Made by a program: the position numbers and the translations under genes
The notes under the pieces: model-generated
Seen by the model: the letters and a program-made list of their open reading frames with translations, nothing else
What the model was told of the DNA's origin: nothing
Databases searched by the model: none
Assembly (NCBI RefSeq): GCF_001457035.1
Contig: NZ_KQ758617.1
Span: 620,001 to 684,000 of the forward strand
DNA: 64,000 bases
Origin: Fictibacillus enclensis
Lineage (GTDB): Bacteria; Bacillota; Bacilli; Bacillales; Fictibacillaceae
Direction of reading: 5' to 3'
Part shown: positions 7,835 to 16,263 of the stretch, piece by piece
Layout of the letters: each line of letters begins with the position of its first letter
Position numbering within the stretch: position 1 is the first letter of the stretch

Positions 7835-8737
7835 TCAAACCTTTTCCTCTTCGTTGGGCGGAACAAAAACAGAAATGTGGCGGGAGAGGACAGAGGCGGT
7901 AAAAGGCAAGGGCTCTCCTTCATCTCCGTCAATATTGACAGCCATCGTTTCGGAAGAGGATACATCAAGGGATGAAGACTGTATGTATGTCACATCGGAA
8001 TGCTCTTGCAGTTCCCCTTTGAATAATTTTGGAAAAAGCTTCAGGGTACCGGGTAGTGAAATATTTTTTATGATATATACGTGAAGTCTGCCATCATCCA
8101 CCTCAGCCTGGGGAGCAAGCTTTTCAAAGCCACCGACAGAGTTGGTCATCGCGGCGACCAAAAGGTAGGCATTTCCTTCCCAAGTTCCCTCGTCGTGGGA
8201 AATCTTTAATGAAAACGGCGTTTTATTCGCCAGTGCTTTCATGCCTTCCACAAAATAAGCAAGCGGACCAAGTTTTGTTTTTTGGTCAGTGCTCACATTA
8301 TACGAGGCTTCAGCAATCGCTCCCACAGCGAGGACATTCATAAAGTATTGATGGTTAATTTTGCCGATGTCGGCTTTTCTGAATTTTTCATAAGGAAGAA
8401 TTCTTATGGCCTCCTCGGAATCAAGCGGAATTTGAAGAGCTCTCGCAAAGTCATTGACCGTTCCAAGGGGAATGATGCCAAAATGTGGCCGATGTTCCTG
8501 CTCGGCCAGGCCATTTACCGCTTCATTTACCGTTCCATCTCCGCCCATTGATAGTACAGTATCATAATGTTGCTCACAGGCATTCTTGGCGAATGCAGCA
8601 GCGTCGCCTTCCTTTTTAGTTTCACAGACCAGAACTTCATCATGAAACGTCTGAAGAACCCTTTCAGCTTCTGGAAGGAGCTCCATGGCTTGTTCTTTTC
8701 CTGAAGAAGGATTTACGATGATCATGGCTTTTTTCAA
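7835..8737 (-). CDS. Diacylglycerol/lipid kinase (YegS/BmrU type)
   Basis: 300 residues. The N-terminal kinase catalytic domain starts MIIVNPSSGKEQA and carries the nucleotide-binding GGDGTVNEAVNGL loop (about residue 65) and IIPLGTVNDFARAL (about 90-103). The C-terminal beta-sandwich carries the FFMN-like YFMNVLAVGA segment. Such enzymes phosphorylate diacylglycerol or related lipids at the membrane in phospholipid turnover. The start is TTG 8737 behind AAAGGGGG. It is the first gene of an operon with the OsmC gene. Confidence 0.92.
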   Translation of the reverse strand: MKKAMIIVNPSSGKEQAMELLPEAERVLQTFHDEVLVCETKKEGDAAAFAKNACEQHYDTVLSMGGDGTVNEAVNGLAEQEHRPHFGIIPLGTVNDFARALQIPLDSEEAIRILPYEKFRKADIGKINHQYFMNVLAVGAIAEASYNVSTDQKTKLGPLAYFVEGMKALANKTPFSLKISHDEGTWEGNAYLLVAAMTNSVGGFEKLAPQAEVDDGRLHVYIIKNISLPGTLKLFPKLFKGELQEHSDVTYIQSSSLDVSSSETMAVNIDGDEGEPLPFTASVLSRHISVFVPPNEEEKV

Positions 8738-9055
8738 TGGATTTAATACCCCCTTTTAGTGATCCGTCTTCTGAAAAATACCCGTTTTAGGACGGTTTCT
8801 AACCGTTTGGCTAAAATAGTCGCGGGGGTCAACTGGTTACCCGCCTTAAATAGGGAAATACTCGCTATAATCTAACATTTACCAGCCATTTCACGATTAT
8901 GGTAAACTGCAGCAAAAAAAGCGGATGCAAAATATACAATGGCGTTCTTAATCCTGCCATTCATTACCATTTCATAATGAATGATTTTATATTGTAATCT
9001 TCATCCGGCCAACATAAAATAGGAACATACGTTTGTTTTGATGGAGGGAAGCCAA
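8738..9055. other. Intergenic region between lipid kinase and a small protein gene
   Basis: No gene seen in this 318-base gap. It must hold the leftward promoter of the kinase operon and the rightward promoter of the small gene. An inverted repeat, ATTCATTA and TAATGAAT around eight bases, lies at 8959-8982, ahead of the small gene. Confidence 0.5.
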
Positions 9056-9265
9056 ATGGAAGAGGAATTAAGGTATTTTTTCATGTATAAAGAACGCATG
9101 GCAATGACCAATGATGTTATCATCCAATTCATGGATTTTAAGGGGAAGCGCCTTGTACGGGCGATGGTACAGGATCTGAATACAACCACCAACAAAAAGT
9201 TAAAAGAAGATGCCCGGACTCAATGGGAGCAGATCAAAAAGGCAGATACACTTCAGCAAAAATAA
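9056..9265 (+). CDS. Small hypothetical protein (69 residues)
   Basis: Not recognised. The start is ATG 9056 behind GGAGGG at 9043-9048; an in-frame ATG further up would overlap that site. The product is charged and soluble with no signal peptide: MEEELRYFFMYKERM, then DVIIQFMDFKGKRLVRAMVQDL, and a lysine-rich helical end. Codon use looks like that of its neighbours. A plausible real gene by its ribosome site, with no clue to function. Confidence 0.62.
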   Translation: MEEELRYFFMYKERMAMTNDVIIQFMDFKGKRLVRAMVQDLNTTTNKKLKEDARTQWEQIKKADTLQQK

Positions 9266-9420
9266 AAAGAAGGACTATAGAAACACGTCTTTTGTCACAG
9301 AAATTTGTAAAATAATGTAGAAGTATTCCGAATTTTTGTTATACTAAAGAAAGTGGATGAACATATCCGCAGAGAAGGAGGGATGCGATTGTCTTAACCT
9401 GGATTCAAGAGGAGTAACCA

Positions 9421-9573
9421 ATGGGGGCTGGATTACTTCCAAATGTGAGAGGGGAACGGGTTTATGGACAAAAAGGCAGAAAATCAGGGGAATCAGTACG
9501 AAATCCATGGAGACACCATGGCATTGCTTCCTATTTATCAAGAGTATGGAGAATTACTTACGAAGGTTCTTGA
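9421..9573 (+). other. Possible upstream ORF overlapping the comK start
   Basis: ATG 9421 six bases after GGAG opens a 50-codon frame that runs past the comK start in another phase. A still smaller TTG-TCT-TAA frame follows a perfect AAGGAGGG at 9375-9382. Both sit in the comK leader. They may be chance, or may tune translation of comK. Confidence 0.25.
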
Positions 9574-9985
9574 AAAACATCAAACACTGGTAACAAGTGA
9601 AAAACCTAAAGGTGTCATACAGTATAATTGCCGTTATTATGGTTCAAGCTACCGGGGCAGAAAGGATGGGGCTACTGCCATTATGGGTTACCGGAAACGG
9701 GCACCGATTGTGATCAGTGAGCATCTGGGCATTTTCTTCATACCTCTGGAATCACCAGATAATGAATCATGCATATGGATTGCCCAGGCTCATGTAAAAC
9801 AGGTCAAACCCACCTCGCCAGACACCTCAGACATCATTTTTTCGAATGACACCTTCATTTCAGTCAACCAGGGGAAAAGCGCCCTTGAAACAAAAATTCA
9901 TCGTGCCACACATTATCGTTTTGTATTGGAATTGCGGATCAAAGAGAAAAAAACACCCTATTCCCGCAGTTTTATTTTGCCATAA
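9464..9985 (+). CDS. comK: Competence transcription factor ComK
   Basis: A 173-residue protein with the ComK core: a YEIHGDTMALLP-type N terminus, CRYYGSSYRGRKDG, the KRAPIVIS segment, SCIWIAQAHVKQVKPT and the FSNDTFISVN region. ComK activates the DNA-uptake genes and, in B. subtilis, its own promoter, binding AAAA-N5-TTTT boxes in the minor groove. The C terminus stops at RSFILP, some 20 residues before the end of the 192-residue B. subtilis protein; there the last residues are needed for activation. ATG follows AGAGGGGA. Downstream competence nuclease genes in this window (nucA, nin) are broken. Confidence 0.85.
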   Translation: MDKKAENQGNQYEIHGDTMALLPIYQEYGELLTKVLEKHQTLVTSEKPKGVIQYNCRYYGSSYRGRKDGATAIMGYRKRAPIVISEHLGIFFIPLESPDNESCIWIAQAHVKQVKPTSPDTSDIIFSNDTFISVNQGKSALETKIHRATHYRFVLELRIKEKKTPYSRSFILP

Positions 9986-10127
9986 ACATATAACCGTAAT
10001 GCCCTGGGAGCTGAGATGCAACCAGGGTTTATTTAGTATTTTTCTTTCAGTTGGTTGAGTGTTTTCACCAGAATGATATTGCTGCTTTGGCTTCATACTA
10101 ATAGCGAGCAGGATGGAGGAAGCGGCG

Positions 10128-10925
10128 ATGAAAAAACGGACACTAAACTGCCTGTTCATGCTGGTTGTTTCGGCAAGCATTCTTATGATTCAGCTTCCGG
10201 ATCCAGCACAGGCTTACAAAATTGAACGAAAATATTATGAAAAAAAGGGGCTGGTAATCTGGGATGTCCCCTCTCCACAAAAGGAAGTGGCCATAACGTT
10301 TGATGATGGACCAAACCCTCTGTATACACCGGCGATTCTGGATGTTCTAAAAAAATATCATGCAAAAGCAACCTTTTTCGTTGTTGGCAAGCACATCAAA
10401 CGGAATCCGGAAATCGTGAAACGCGAAATAAGAGAAGGCCATGAGCTGGGGGATCATACGTACACACATCCCCATAATTTTTCCTATGCTTCCAAACGGC
10501 TGTTTGCAAAAGAAGTAACAAAAACCGAAAAGCTGATTGAAAAAGTACAGAAAAACGAAGTGAAGCTGTTTCGTCCTCCAGGTGGAAACCTGAATAAACA
10601 AATCATCAAGTACTCAAATAAAAAAGGATACAAAATCATATTGTGGTCCTGGCATCAGGATCCAAAAGACTGGCGAAATCCGGGAGCGGGCTACATTTCC
10701 CGCCATATCCTGTCCAATGTGAAAAACGGGGATATCATTTTGCTGCATGACTCCGGAGGGAACCGCAGGCAAACGATCGAAGCATTGAAGATTGTATTGC
10801 CCGAACTGCAGAAACGGGGTTTTAAATGCGTAACGGTATCCGAATTATTGCAAAATGATCCGAAGTTCACCCCGCTTTTTCCCGCGCAATTGGCACCCTT
10901 TAAACTATTTGATGCACCTTCCTGA
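10128..10925 (+). CDS. Secreted polysaccharide deacetylase (NodB domain)
   Basis: 265 residues. An N-terminal signal peptide (MKKRTLNCLFMLVVSASILM, ending near PAQAY) precedes a carbohydrate esterase 4 domain: TFDDGPN with the catalytic base and metal Asp, GDHTYTHPHN with the two metal His, RPPGGNLN, WSWHQDPKDW and LLHDSGGNR. It probably removes N-acetyl groups from peptidoglycan or another wall glycan outside the membrane. The start is ATG 10128 behind GGAGGAAG. It is a single gene; only a weak GGGC/GCCC hairpin follows it. Confidence 0.93.
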   Translation: MKKRTLNCLFMLVVSASILMIQLPDPAQAYKIERKYYEKKGLVIWDVPSPQKEVAITFDDGPNPLYTPAILDVLKKYHAKATFFVVGKHIKRNPEIVKREIREGHELGDHTYTHPHNFSYASKRLFAKEVTKTEKLIEKVQKNEVKLFRPPGGNLNKQIIKYSNKKGYKIILWSWHQDPKDWRNPGAGYISRHILSNVKNGDIILLHDSGGNRRQTIEALKIVLPELQKRGFKCVTVSELLQNDPKFTPLFPAQLAPFKLFDAPS

Positions 10926-11028
10926 TGGGCTTTCTTAATTGAGGGCCCGTTTTCTTATATTTCCGTACCTGACCTTTGCTTAAGGAATAGTATAGGGTAT
11001 CACGGGAAAAGAGAAGGGTTGTGAACTA

Positions 11029-11388
11029 ATGATTAAAGTAGGGCGTTCACAGTTTGGCAGAGGTATATTTGCAACCCGCGATATAAAAAAAGGAGAGCTG
11101 ATTCATGAAGCTCCCGTCATAGCGAGTCCGAAAGAAGAATGCAAATATATGCTGAAAACGGTATTGGCAGACTACGTATTTAATTGGGATGACGGATACG
11201 CAATCGCTTTGGGATATGGATCCTTGTTTAACCATTCGTACGAACCAAATGCCAGGTATAAATTAAAAAAGAAGGACTTGGTTATTCGGTTTTATGCCTA
11301 TAAAGACATTGCAGCCGGAGAGGAAATCCTCGTCAACTACAATGGCGATCCAACAGACAAACAGAAGTTATGGTTTGAACCGAAATAA
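11029..11388 (+). CDS. SET domain protein
   Basis: A 119-residue protein consisting of little more than a SET domain: GRGIFATRDIKKGELI at the N terminus, SLFNHSYEPNARY (the cofactor-binding NHS motif) and IAAGEEILVNYNGDP at the end. SET domains are S-adenosylmethionine-dependent lysine methyltransferases, best known in eukaryotes; short bacterial forms are widespread but their targets are mostly unknown. A monocistronic gene closed by a terminator. Confidence 0.9.
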   Translation: MIKVGRSQFGRGIFATRDIKKGELIHEAPVIASPKEECKYMLKTVLADYVFNWDDGYAIALGYGSLFNHSYEPNARYKLKKKDLVIRFYAYKDIAAGEEILVNYNGDPTDKQKLWFEPK

Positions 11389-11403
11389 ATTTCTCCAGAC
11401 GAA

Positions 11404-11431
11404 AGCCCCTTAATCAAACGATCAAGGGGCT
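11404..11431. terminator. Terminator between convergent SET and MFS genes
   Basis: AGCCCCTT, twelve-base loop, AAGGGGCT followed by a T-rich tail; usable for the SET gene. Confidence 0.82.
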
Positions 11432-11442
11432 GTTTCTTGTTT

Positions 11443-12681
11443 CTATTTCGTGTGGCTTTGCGAAAAAGTGGGACTGCTTGAGTGCTGTTGCTTTTGATGG
11501 TTCGAATTTTGCCAATCCGACCGCCATGCCACAGCCATTGCGATCAAGAGAAATACTCCGGTCACAAGGAAAACGCTGTGAACGGTAAAAATGCCTCCGA
11601 TGAATCCGCCGAGCATTGGACCAATCATTCCTCCGATTTGGTTGGCCGTCTGGTTCAATCCGAAGGCTCTTCCTCTGAAATCATCAGGTGTTACTTTTAC
11701 GACAAGGCCATTAATGGCGGGGAATACCGCACAGAAGAAAATGCCGTAGACAAAGCGGATGATGGAAAATCCCCAGATGTCGTGAAACAGCAGCTGAGCG
11801 AGAGTACCAATCCCTCCGCCAAACAGCCCGATGATCAATACGGTGCGAAATCCGATTCTGTCTCCAAGCTTGCCCCAAAAGGCTCCGAACAAGACACTGG
11901 CAATCCCGGGCAACGAAAAGATAACCCCCGCCAAAAAGGAGACATTATGCTCAGCGCTTCCCAGTTTTTTTATATACAGCGGAAGGACAGGCTCTATGGT
12001 CATAAGAGAACATACGGTGACCATCGTAAGCAGCAATACGATCATAAACGGGCGATTAGAAGCTGCGGTTTTAATATCCTTCGTGACCGATCCTTTCACC
12101 TTATTGGGAGTAAAGTTGTCTTCAGTCACTAAGAAGATGACGAGCAGGGTAGAAATGAGCACCATGAAACCACCGCTCGCAAAGGACCACCGGTTTCCGA
12201 CGAGCGCTGAAATACCCCCACCAAGCAACGGGCCAACAATCCCGCCCGAAGCCGTTGCCGTAGAAATCATTGCCAGAGCGTAGCCAACATGTTTTTTGGG
12301 GGTATTGGTTCCGATCAATGCGATGGAACCAGGTATAAATCCGGTCAACAGCCCCTGCATAATTCTTAGGGCCAGAAGCTCATAGGCATTGGTAACAAAG
12401 GCGGTAAGCGTATAAATCACAAAAAGTGCAATTCCTGCGCGGATGATCATTGGCTTTCGGCCATACCGATCCGCAAGCAAACCCCAATAAGGGGAAGAGA
12501 TGGCGCCGGCTAAAAAAGCGGCACTGAACAACACTCCTGACCAGATTTCGATATTTTCACGCACACCGATCTCCAGAAGAAAGAGAGGCAAAAACGGAAT
12601 GACCATTGAATAACTGGCCGAGGTGAAAAATACACCGATCCATAACACCCACATATTTCTTTTCCAACGTTCCACTAACAT
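11443..12681 (-). CDS. MFS multidrug efflux transporter
   Basis: A 412-residue, 12-helix major facilitator of the drug:H+ antiporter-1 type. Motif A is at LLADRYGRKPM (about residue 70), the antiporter motif C at GGIVGPLLGGG (about 145), and a second motif A-like LGDRIGFRT is in the second half. It resembles the tetracycline/multidrug-type exporters of Bacillus. It lies 71 bases downstream of the Lrp-type regulator on the same strand and could be transcribed with it. The substrate is unknown. Confidence 0.9.
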   Translation of the reverse strand: MLVERWKRNMWVLWIGVFFTSASYSMVIPFLPLFLLEIGVRENIEIWSGVLFSAAFLAGAISSPYWGLLADRYGRKPMIIRAGIALFVIYTLTAFVTNAYELLALRIMQGLLTGFIPGSIALIGTNTPKKHVGYALAMISTATASGGIVGPLLGGGISALVGNRWSFASGGFMVLISTLLVIFLVTEDNFTPNKVKGSVTKDIKTAASNRPFMIVLLLTMVTVCSLMTIEPVLPLYIKKLGSAEHNVSFLAGVIFSLPGIASVLFGAFWGKLGDRIGFRTVLIIGLFGGGIGTLAQLLFHDIWGFSIIRFVYGIFFCAVFPAINGLVVKVTPDDFRGRAFGLNQTANQIGGMIGPMLGGFIGGIFTVHSVFLVTGVFLLIAMAVAWRSDWQNSNHQKQQHSSSPTFSQSHTK

Positions 12682-12752
12682 CCACTTCTTTCGCTCTTAA
12701 CTAACATTTAGCTATTATAGCATTAAAGTTTATGAAATAACCTGCGAAAGTC

Positions 12753-13229
12753 TTACTCTTTTTTTCCAAGAGGAAGCGTGGTGGAATGCTTGATTTCTTT
12801 TAAAGCCAGGCTGGTCTGGATTCGAGAAATGCCAAGCTTGTTTAATTTTTTTATAAAGCTTTCCAAATCCTTGCGCCCTTTATTGGCAACTTTTAAAAGG
12901 TAATCATATTCTCCTGTCAGGCAATAGCATTCCAGCACTTCCGGCATGTCATGCAAGGCCGCTTCCAGCACCTCTAGCTTGTCGGTTTGATGAAGGTTGG
13001 TGCTGATAAAAATAAAGCAGAGCAAGTCGAACCCGAGTTTCTCCTGATTGAGAATAGCGACTTGGCGTTCAATATAGCCTTCCTGGGTCAGCCGTTTAAT
13101 CCTCATATGGACAGCCGGAGGGGATAAATTAATCCGCTTTGCAAGCTCGGCATTACTGATCCCGTCCACTGTTTGCAGGATATTTAAAATCTGCAGGTCC
13201 ACGCTGTCCAACGCTCTGATTTCATCCAT
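12753..13229 (-). CDS. Lrp/AsnC-family transcriptional regulator
   Basis: 158 residues. The N-terminal helix-turn-helix (LDSVDLQILNILQTVDGISNAELAKRINLSPPAVHMRIKRL, residues 7-48) is followed by the RAM ligand-binding domain with the family's VLECYCLTGEYDYLLKV strand. Such proteins sense amino acids and often control adjacent exporters. It is divergent from the EamA transporter across a 186-base AT-rich gap and upstream of the MFS exporter; either may be its target. Confidence 0.92.
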   Translation of the reverse strand: MDEIRALDSVDLQILNILQTVDGISNAELAKRINLSPPAVHMRIKRLTQEGYIERQVAILNQEKLGFDLLCFIFISTNLHQTDKLEVLEAALHDMPEVLECYCLTGEYDYLLKVANKGRKDLESFIKKLNKLGISRIQTSLALKEIKHSTTLPLGKKE

Positions 13230-13415
13230 TTTTTCACTTCCTAATTTTATTTAGCAGAAATAGGTAAGCTCGGCATTTGGGATTAATATAATTTAAAAAT
13301 TTAGATATAATTATGAACTTTATTTTAATTATACCATATTACTAAAAATATTATTATCCAAATTGTTATTTCGTGTTAACATTTTAAATAAATGATTTGC
13401 AGGGAGTGTTTCATT

Positions 13416-14324
13416 GTGTCAATGATCTATGTATGGCTACTTCTGTTAACAAGTTTGTTCTGGGGTGGCAACTTTGTAATCAGTAAATCGCTGATCGGTC
13501 ATGCTTCGCCGATGACATTGACCAGTTTACGGTGGATGATTGCGATCGTATGTCTTTTTCCGATTGTATGGCGGAAAGAAAAGAGACTGCTGCCTCCAAA
13601 AGCAGCGATCATTCCTATTTTCTTGATGGGCATGACGGGCGTTGTTCTTTTTAATGTGTTTCAGTTTGTGGCACTTCATGAAACAACGGCTACCAATGCA
13701 GGGTTAATCTCTACGTTAAATGCGATTTCCATTGCCGTATTTTCTTCTGTGTTCTTAAAAGAACGATTGAATAAGCTGCAGTTTCTGGCCATGCTTCTAT
13801 CACTTCTAGGTGTTCTTCTCGTTTTGACGAAAGGAGAGATTCATTCTCTTCTATCCCTGACATTTAACAGAGGTGATCTATGGATGGTGGGAGCCGTATG
13901 TATCTGGGGAATCTATTCGATATTCAGCAAGTGGGCTACGATGAAAGCTTCTCCTCTGATCTGTACGCTGTATTCCGGTGTGTTCGGCCTGATCATTTTA
14001 CTCCCGTTTAATGCGGGGGACTTTACGGTAACAGAATGGAATGCTTCCTTTACCGTATCTCTGCTTTATACAGGTGTGGTCTCAACGGTTTTATGCATGC
14101 TTTTTTGGAATATTGGAGTGCAAAAGCTCGGGGCTGGTGCATCGGGAATCTTTTTGAATTTCAATCCTGTTTTTACGTCTGTACTTGCGTATTTCCTGCT
14201 AGGTGAGCAACTGACATGGATACAGGGAGCCGGCAGCTTGCTGGTTATCGGGGGCTGTCTTCTCTTTTCATTAGTTAAGAACGTTTCTATAGAAGAAATA
14301 AAGCAACAAGAGTCTTTGGCATAA
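13416..14324 (+). CDS. EamA/DMT-family transporter
   Basis: 302 residues with ten predicted membrane helices in two EamA repeats. The first begins LLLLTSLFWGGNFVISKSL, the second DLWMVGAVCIWGIYSIFSKWA; each repeat ends in the family's helix before a positive loop. Members export amino acids or metabolites. GTG 13416, nine bases after AGGGAG, is taken as start, with ATG two codons later as alternative. Divergent from the Lrp regulator, which fits amino-acid-responsive control. Confidence 0.9.
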   Translation: MSMIYVWLLLLTSLFWGGNFVISKSLIGHASPMTLTSLRWMIAIVCLFPIVWRKEKRLLPPKAAIIPIFLMGMTGVVLFNVFQFVALHETTATNAGLISTLNAISIAVFSSVFLKERLNKLQFLAMLLSLLGVLLVLTKGEIHSLLSLTFNRGDLWMVGAVCIWGIYSIFSKWATMKASPLICTLYSGVFGLIILLPFNAGDFTVTEWNASFTVSLLYTGVVSTVLCMLFWNIGVQKLGAGASGIFLNFNPVFTSVLAYFLLGEQLTWIQGAGSLLVIGGCLLFSLVKNVSIEEIKQQESLA

Positions 14325-14397
14325 GAAGGTTCCGTAAGCGGCCGAGTTTGCCTATAATAGTGACAAGCTATTTATTGAGTGAAGGAGGTGCCCGCTT

Positions 14398-16155
14398 TTG
14401 GAATCGGAAAAACAATTAATGAGTTTAATCAATGCGGCCCGTGTCCTGACGTCCACGCTGGATCTGGACAAGGTGCTGCATCAACTCATGCGGGAAGTCG
14501 TACGGGTGATTGAAGGAGCGAATTCCGGCATTCTGTTCATTTATGATGAAAACAGGAATAAGCTTGTCGTAAAAAGCGGGATCGGCTTTGACCTGGAGTA
14601 CCTGCAAAAAATAGCGCTCCATGTGCATGAAGGGATGACGGGTAAAACCTTTAGTACAAAAAAGGGGCAAATCTTCCGGCATATGAGGGATACAACGCGG
14701 GCGATGGAGAATATCCAAAGCGAGAATCAGAATCTGTTCAATAAAGCGGTCGGTGCCCATCAATATCCGGTGAGCACTATTTGTGCACCGCTTTTGTCCA
14801 AGGAAGGCTGTATTGGTGTGCTGACCATCGACAGTTTTTCTGAAGAGGTTTATTTCAATTCACGTGATCTTCTGCTTTTGGAAACCTTCGCGGCGCAGGC
14901 GACCATCGCGATTGAAAATGCCAGTCTGTTTGCTCATCAGGAGCGATCAGAACGCATTCACTCGGAAATGGCTGCAGCCTCCCTGTCCCATACAGGGATG
15001 AATGGAATCAACACGACTCTTTCGCGGCTCGTCCAAAAAGAAACCTGTGTGTATAATGAGCACCTTGAGATCGCGGCAAGTTCTTCAGATGAAGCAGAAA
15101 ACAGCGGCAATGAACTCAGAGTCCATCTCGGAGAAGAGCTAAAAGATGTTATGTATAATCTTAACGGGATCTCCACCCGGTATGAAGCAGACGGGACTGC
15201 TTTTTATATGTTTCCTATACAAACGGATACCATCACCATCGGAATTCTCGTTGTATTTGCCATAGATCTGGACACACTTGATCAGCTTGCGATTGATTTG
15301 GGCTGCAGTTTATTTGCCCGTGAGATGATGGGGCAGGAGCGCATAAGAACCGATCTCTATAACTATGAAGGGTATCTTCTTGAACAGCTGTTCGATCAAA
15401 GAATAGATATGTTTTCTCTCCCCCAGCGAAGTCTTGTGGGCATTTCGGAAAAAAGCCGGTTTTTGTGCATTAATCTGCTGATTTCCAATGATTTTCTGCC
15501 TTTCCATGAACTTAACCGGAAAAGGCAGGTGTTCAATCGGCTGCTATACCGGGAAGTCAAAAATTTACACGATAAAGTTTTGATATTGGACCGAAACATG
15601 GAGTATGACTTGCTCGTTATCATCAATGACTCAAGAAATGAAGGTCAAATTCTGGAGGAGTTTATACGATTTTTCAAGAACTTTAACGAAAAAATTCAGG
15701 GGCTTATGACGTTTGTTTTTCATGTGGGGCTTGGAAGGGTCTTCGGGCAGATCTCGGAAATTCAAAGCTCTCACCGCGATGCCAAGCGTTGTGCCCAGTA
15801 CATCCGCTCAACGAATAATGACGAAATCATTTTTTCCTATAAAGATCTAGGAATCTACCGTCTTTTTTTAAAACACGAAAGAGATGAATTGCAGGAATTC
15901 GTCACCGATATTATTGGGCCGCTCCTGTCTTATGATGAAAAACATGACTCCGAGCTGTTCAAAACCTTAAAAACGTATATTGAATGCAATCAGAATATGA
16001 CGTCAACCGCGAAAGCTTCGTATGTTCATCTGAATACGATCAAATACAGGCTGCAGAATATCAGGGAACTGTTGGGAAAAGACAGCATGGAGGGCAAACG
16101 GATCTTTGAACTGCAGATGGCCATTTATATGAGAGAGTACTTGGCTTCTTCATAA
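14398..16155 (+). CDS. GAF-PucR/CdaR-type transcriptional regulator
   Basis: 585 residues. An N-terminal GAF domain (about 1-175; LINAARVLTSTLDLDKVLHQL... LLLLETFAAQATIAIENASLF) binds a small molecule; a middle region of about 300 residues follows; the C-terminal PucR helix-turn-helix ends in YIECNQNMTSTAKASYVHLNTIKYRLQNI... written here only in part. In B. subtilis PucR controls purine and ureide catabolism. Its place directly ahead of an amidohydrolase/symporter operon, after its own terminator, makes it the likely activator of that operon. The start is TTG behind AAGGAGGTG. Confidence 0.9.
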   Translation: MESEKQLMSLINAARVLTSTLDLDKVLHQLMREVVRVIEGANSGILFIYDENRNKLVVKSGIGFDLEYLQKIALHVHEGMTGKTFSTKKGQIFRHMRDTTRAMENIQSENQNLFNKAVGAHQYPVSTICAPLLSKEGCIGVLTIDSFSEEVYFNSRDLLLLETFAAQATIAIENASLFAHQERSERIHSEMAAASLSHTGMNGINTTLSRLVQKETCVYNEHLEIAASSSDEAENSGNELRVHLGEELKDVMYNLNGISTRYEADGTAFYMFPIQTDTITIGILVVFAIDLDTLDQLAIDLGCSLFAREMMGQERIRTDLYNYEGYLLEQLFDQRIDMFSLPQRSLVGISEKSRFLCINLLISNDFLPFHELNRKRQVFNRLLYREVKNLHDKVLILDRNMEYDLLVIINDSRNEGQILEEFIRFFKNFNEKIQGLMTFVFHVGLGRVFGQISEIQSSHRDAKRCAQYIRSTNNDEIIFSYKDLGIYRLFLKHERDELQEFVTDIIGPLLSYDEKHDSELFKTLKTYIECNQNMTSTAKASYVHLNTIKYRLQNIRELLGKDSMEGKRIFELQMAIYMREYLASS

Positions 16156-16167
16156 ATTGTCAACATT

Positions 16168-16200
16168 GGACAAAAAGGGACAATCCTTTTTGTCCTTTTT
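16168..16200 (+). terminator. Terminator of the PucR-type regulator gene
   Basis: GGACAAAAAGG, six-base loop, CCTTTTTGTCC, then five T. Confidence 0.88.
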
Positions 16201-16214
16201 CTATATATTAATAA

Positions 16215-16243
16215 TTGACTGACTATTCTATACTTTCTAATAA
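16215..16243 (+). promoter_or_regulatory. Possible promoter of the amidohydrolase operon
   Basis: TTGACT, 17 bases, TAATAA, ending 20 bases before the start codon. The -35 is good and the -10 poor, as expected for a promoter needing an activator such as the neighbouring PucR-type protein. Confidence 0.35.
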
Positions 16244-16263
16244 CAAATCGAAGGAGTTTTCAT

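Noticed and set aside
9344-9541. Reverse-strand frame across the comK leader
   Set aside because: No ribosome site and overlaps a well-supported comK gene; composition is that of a shadow frame.
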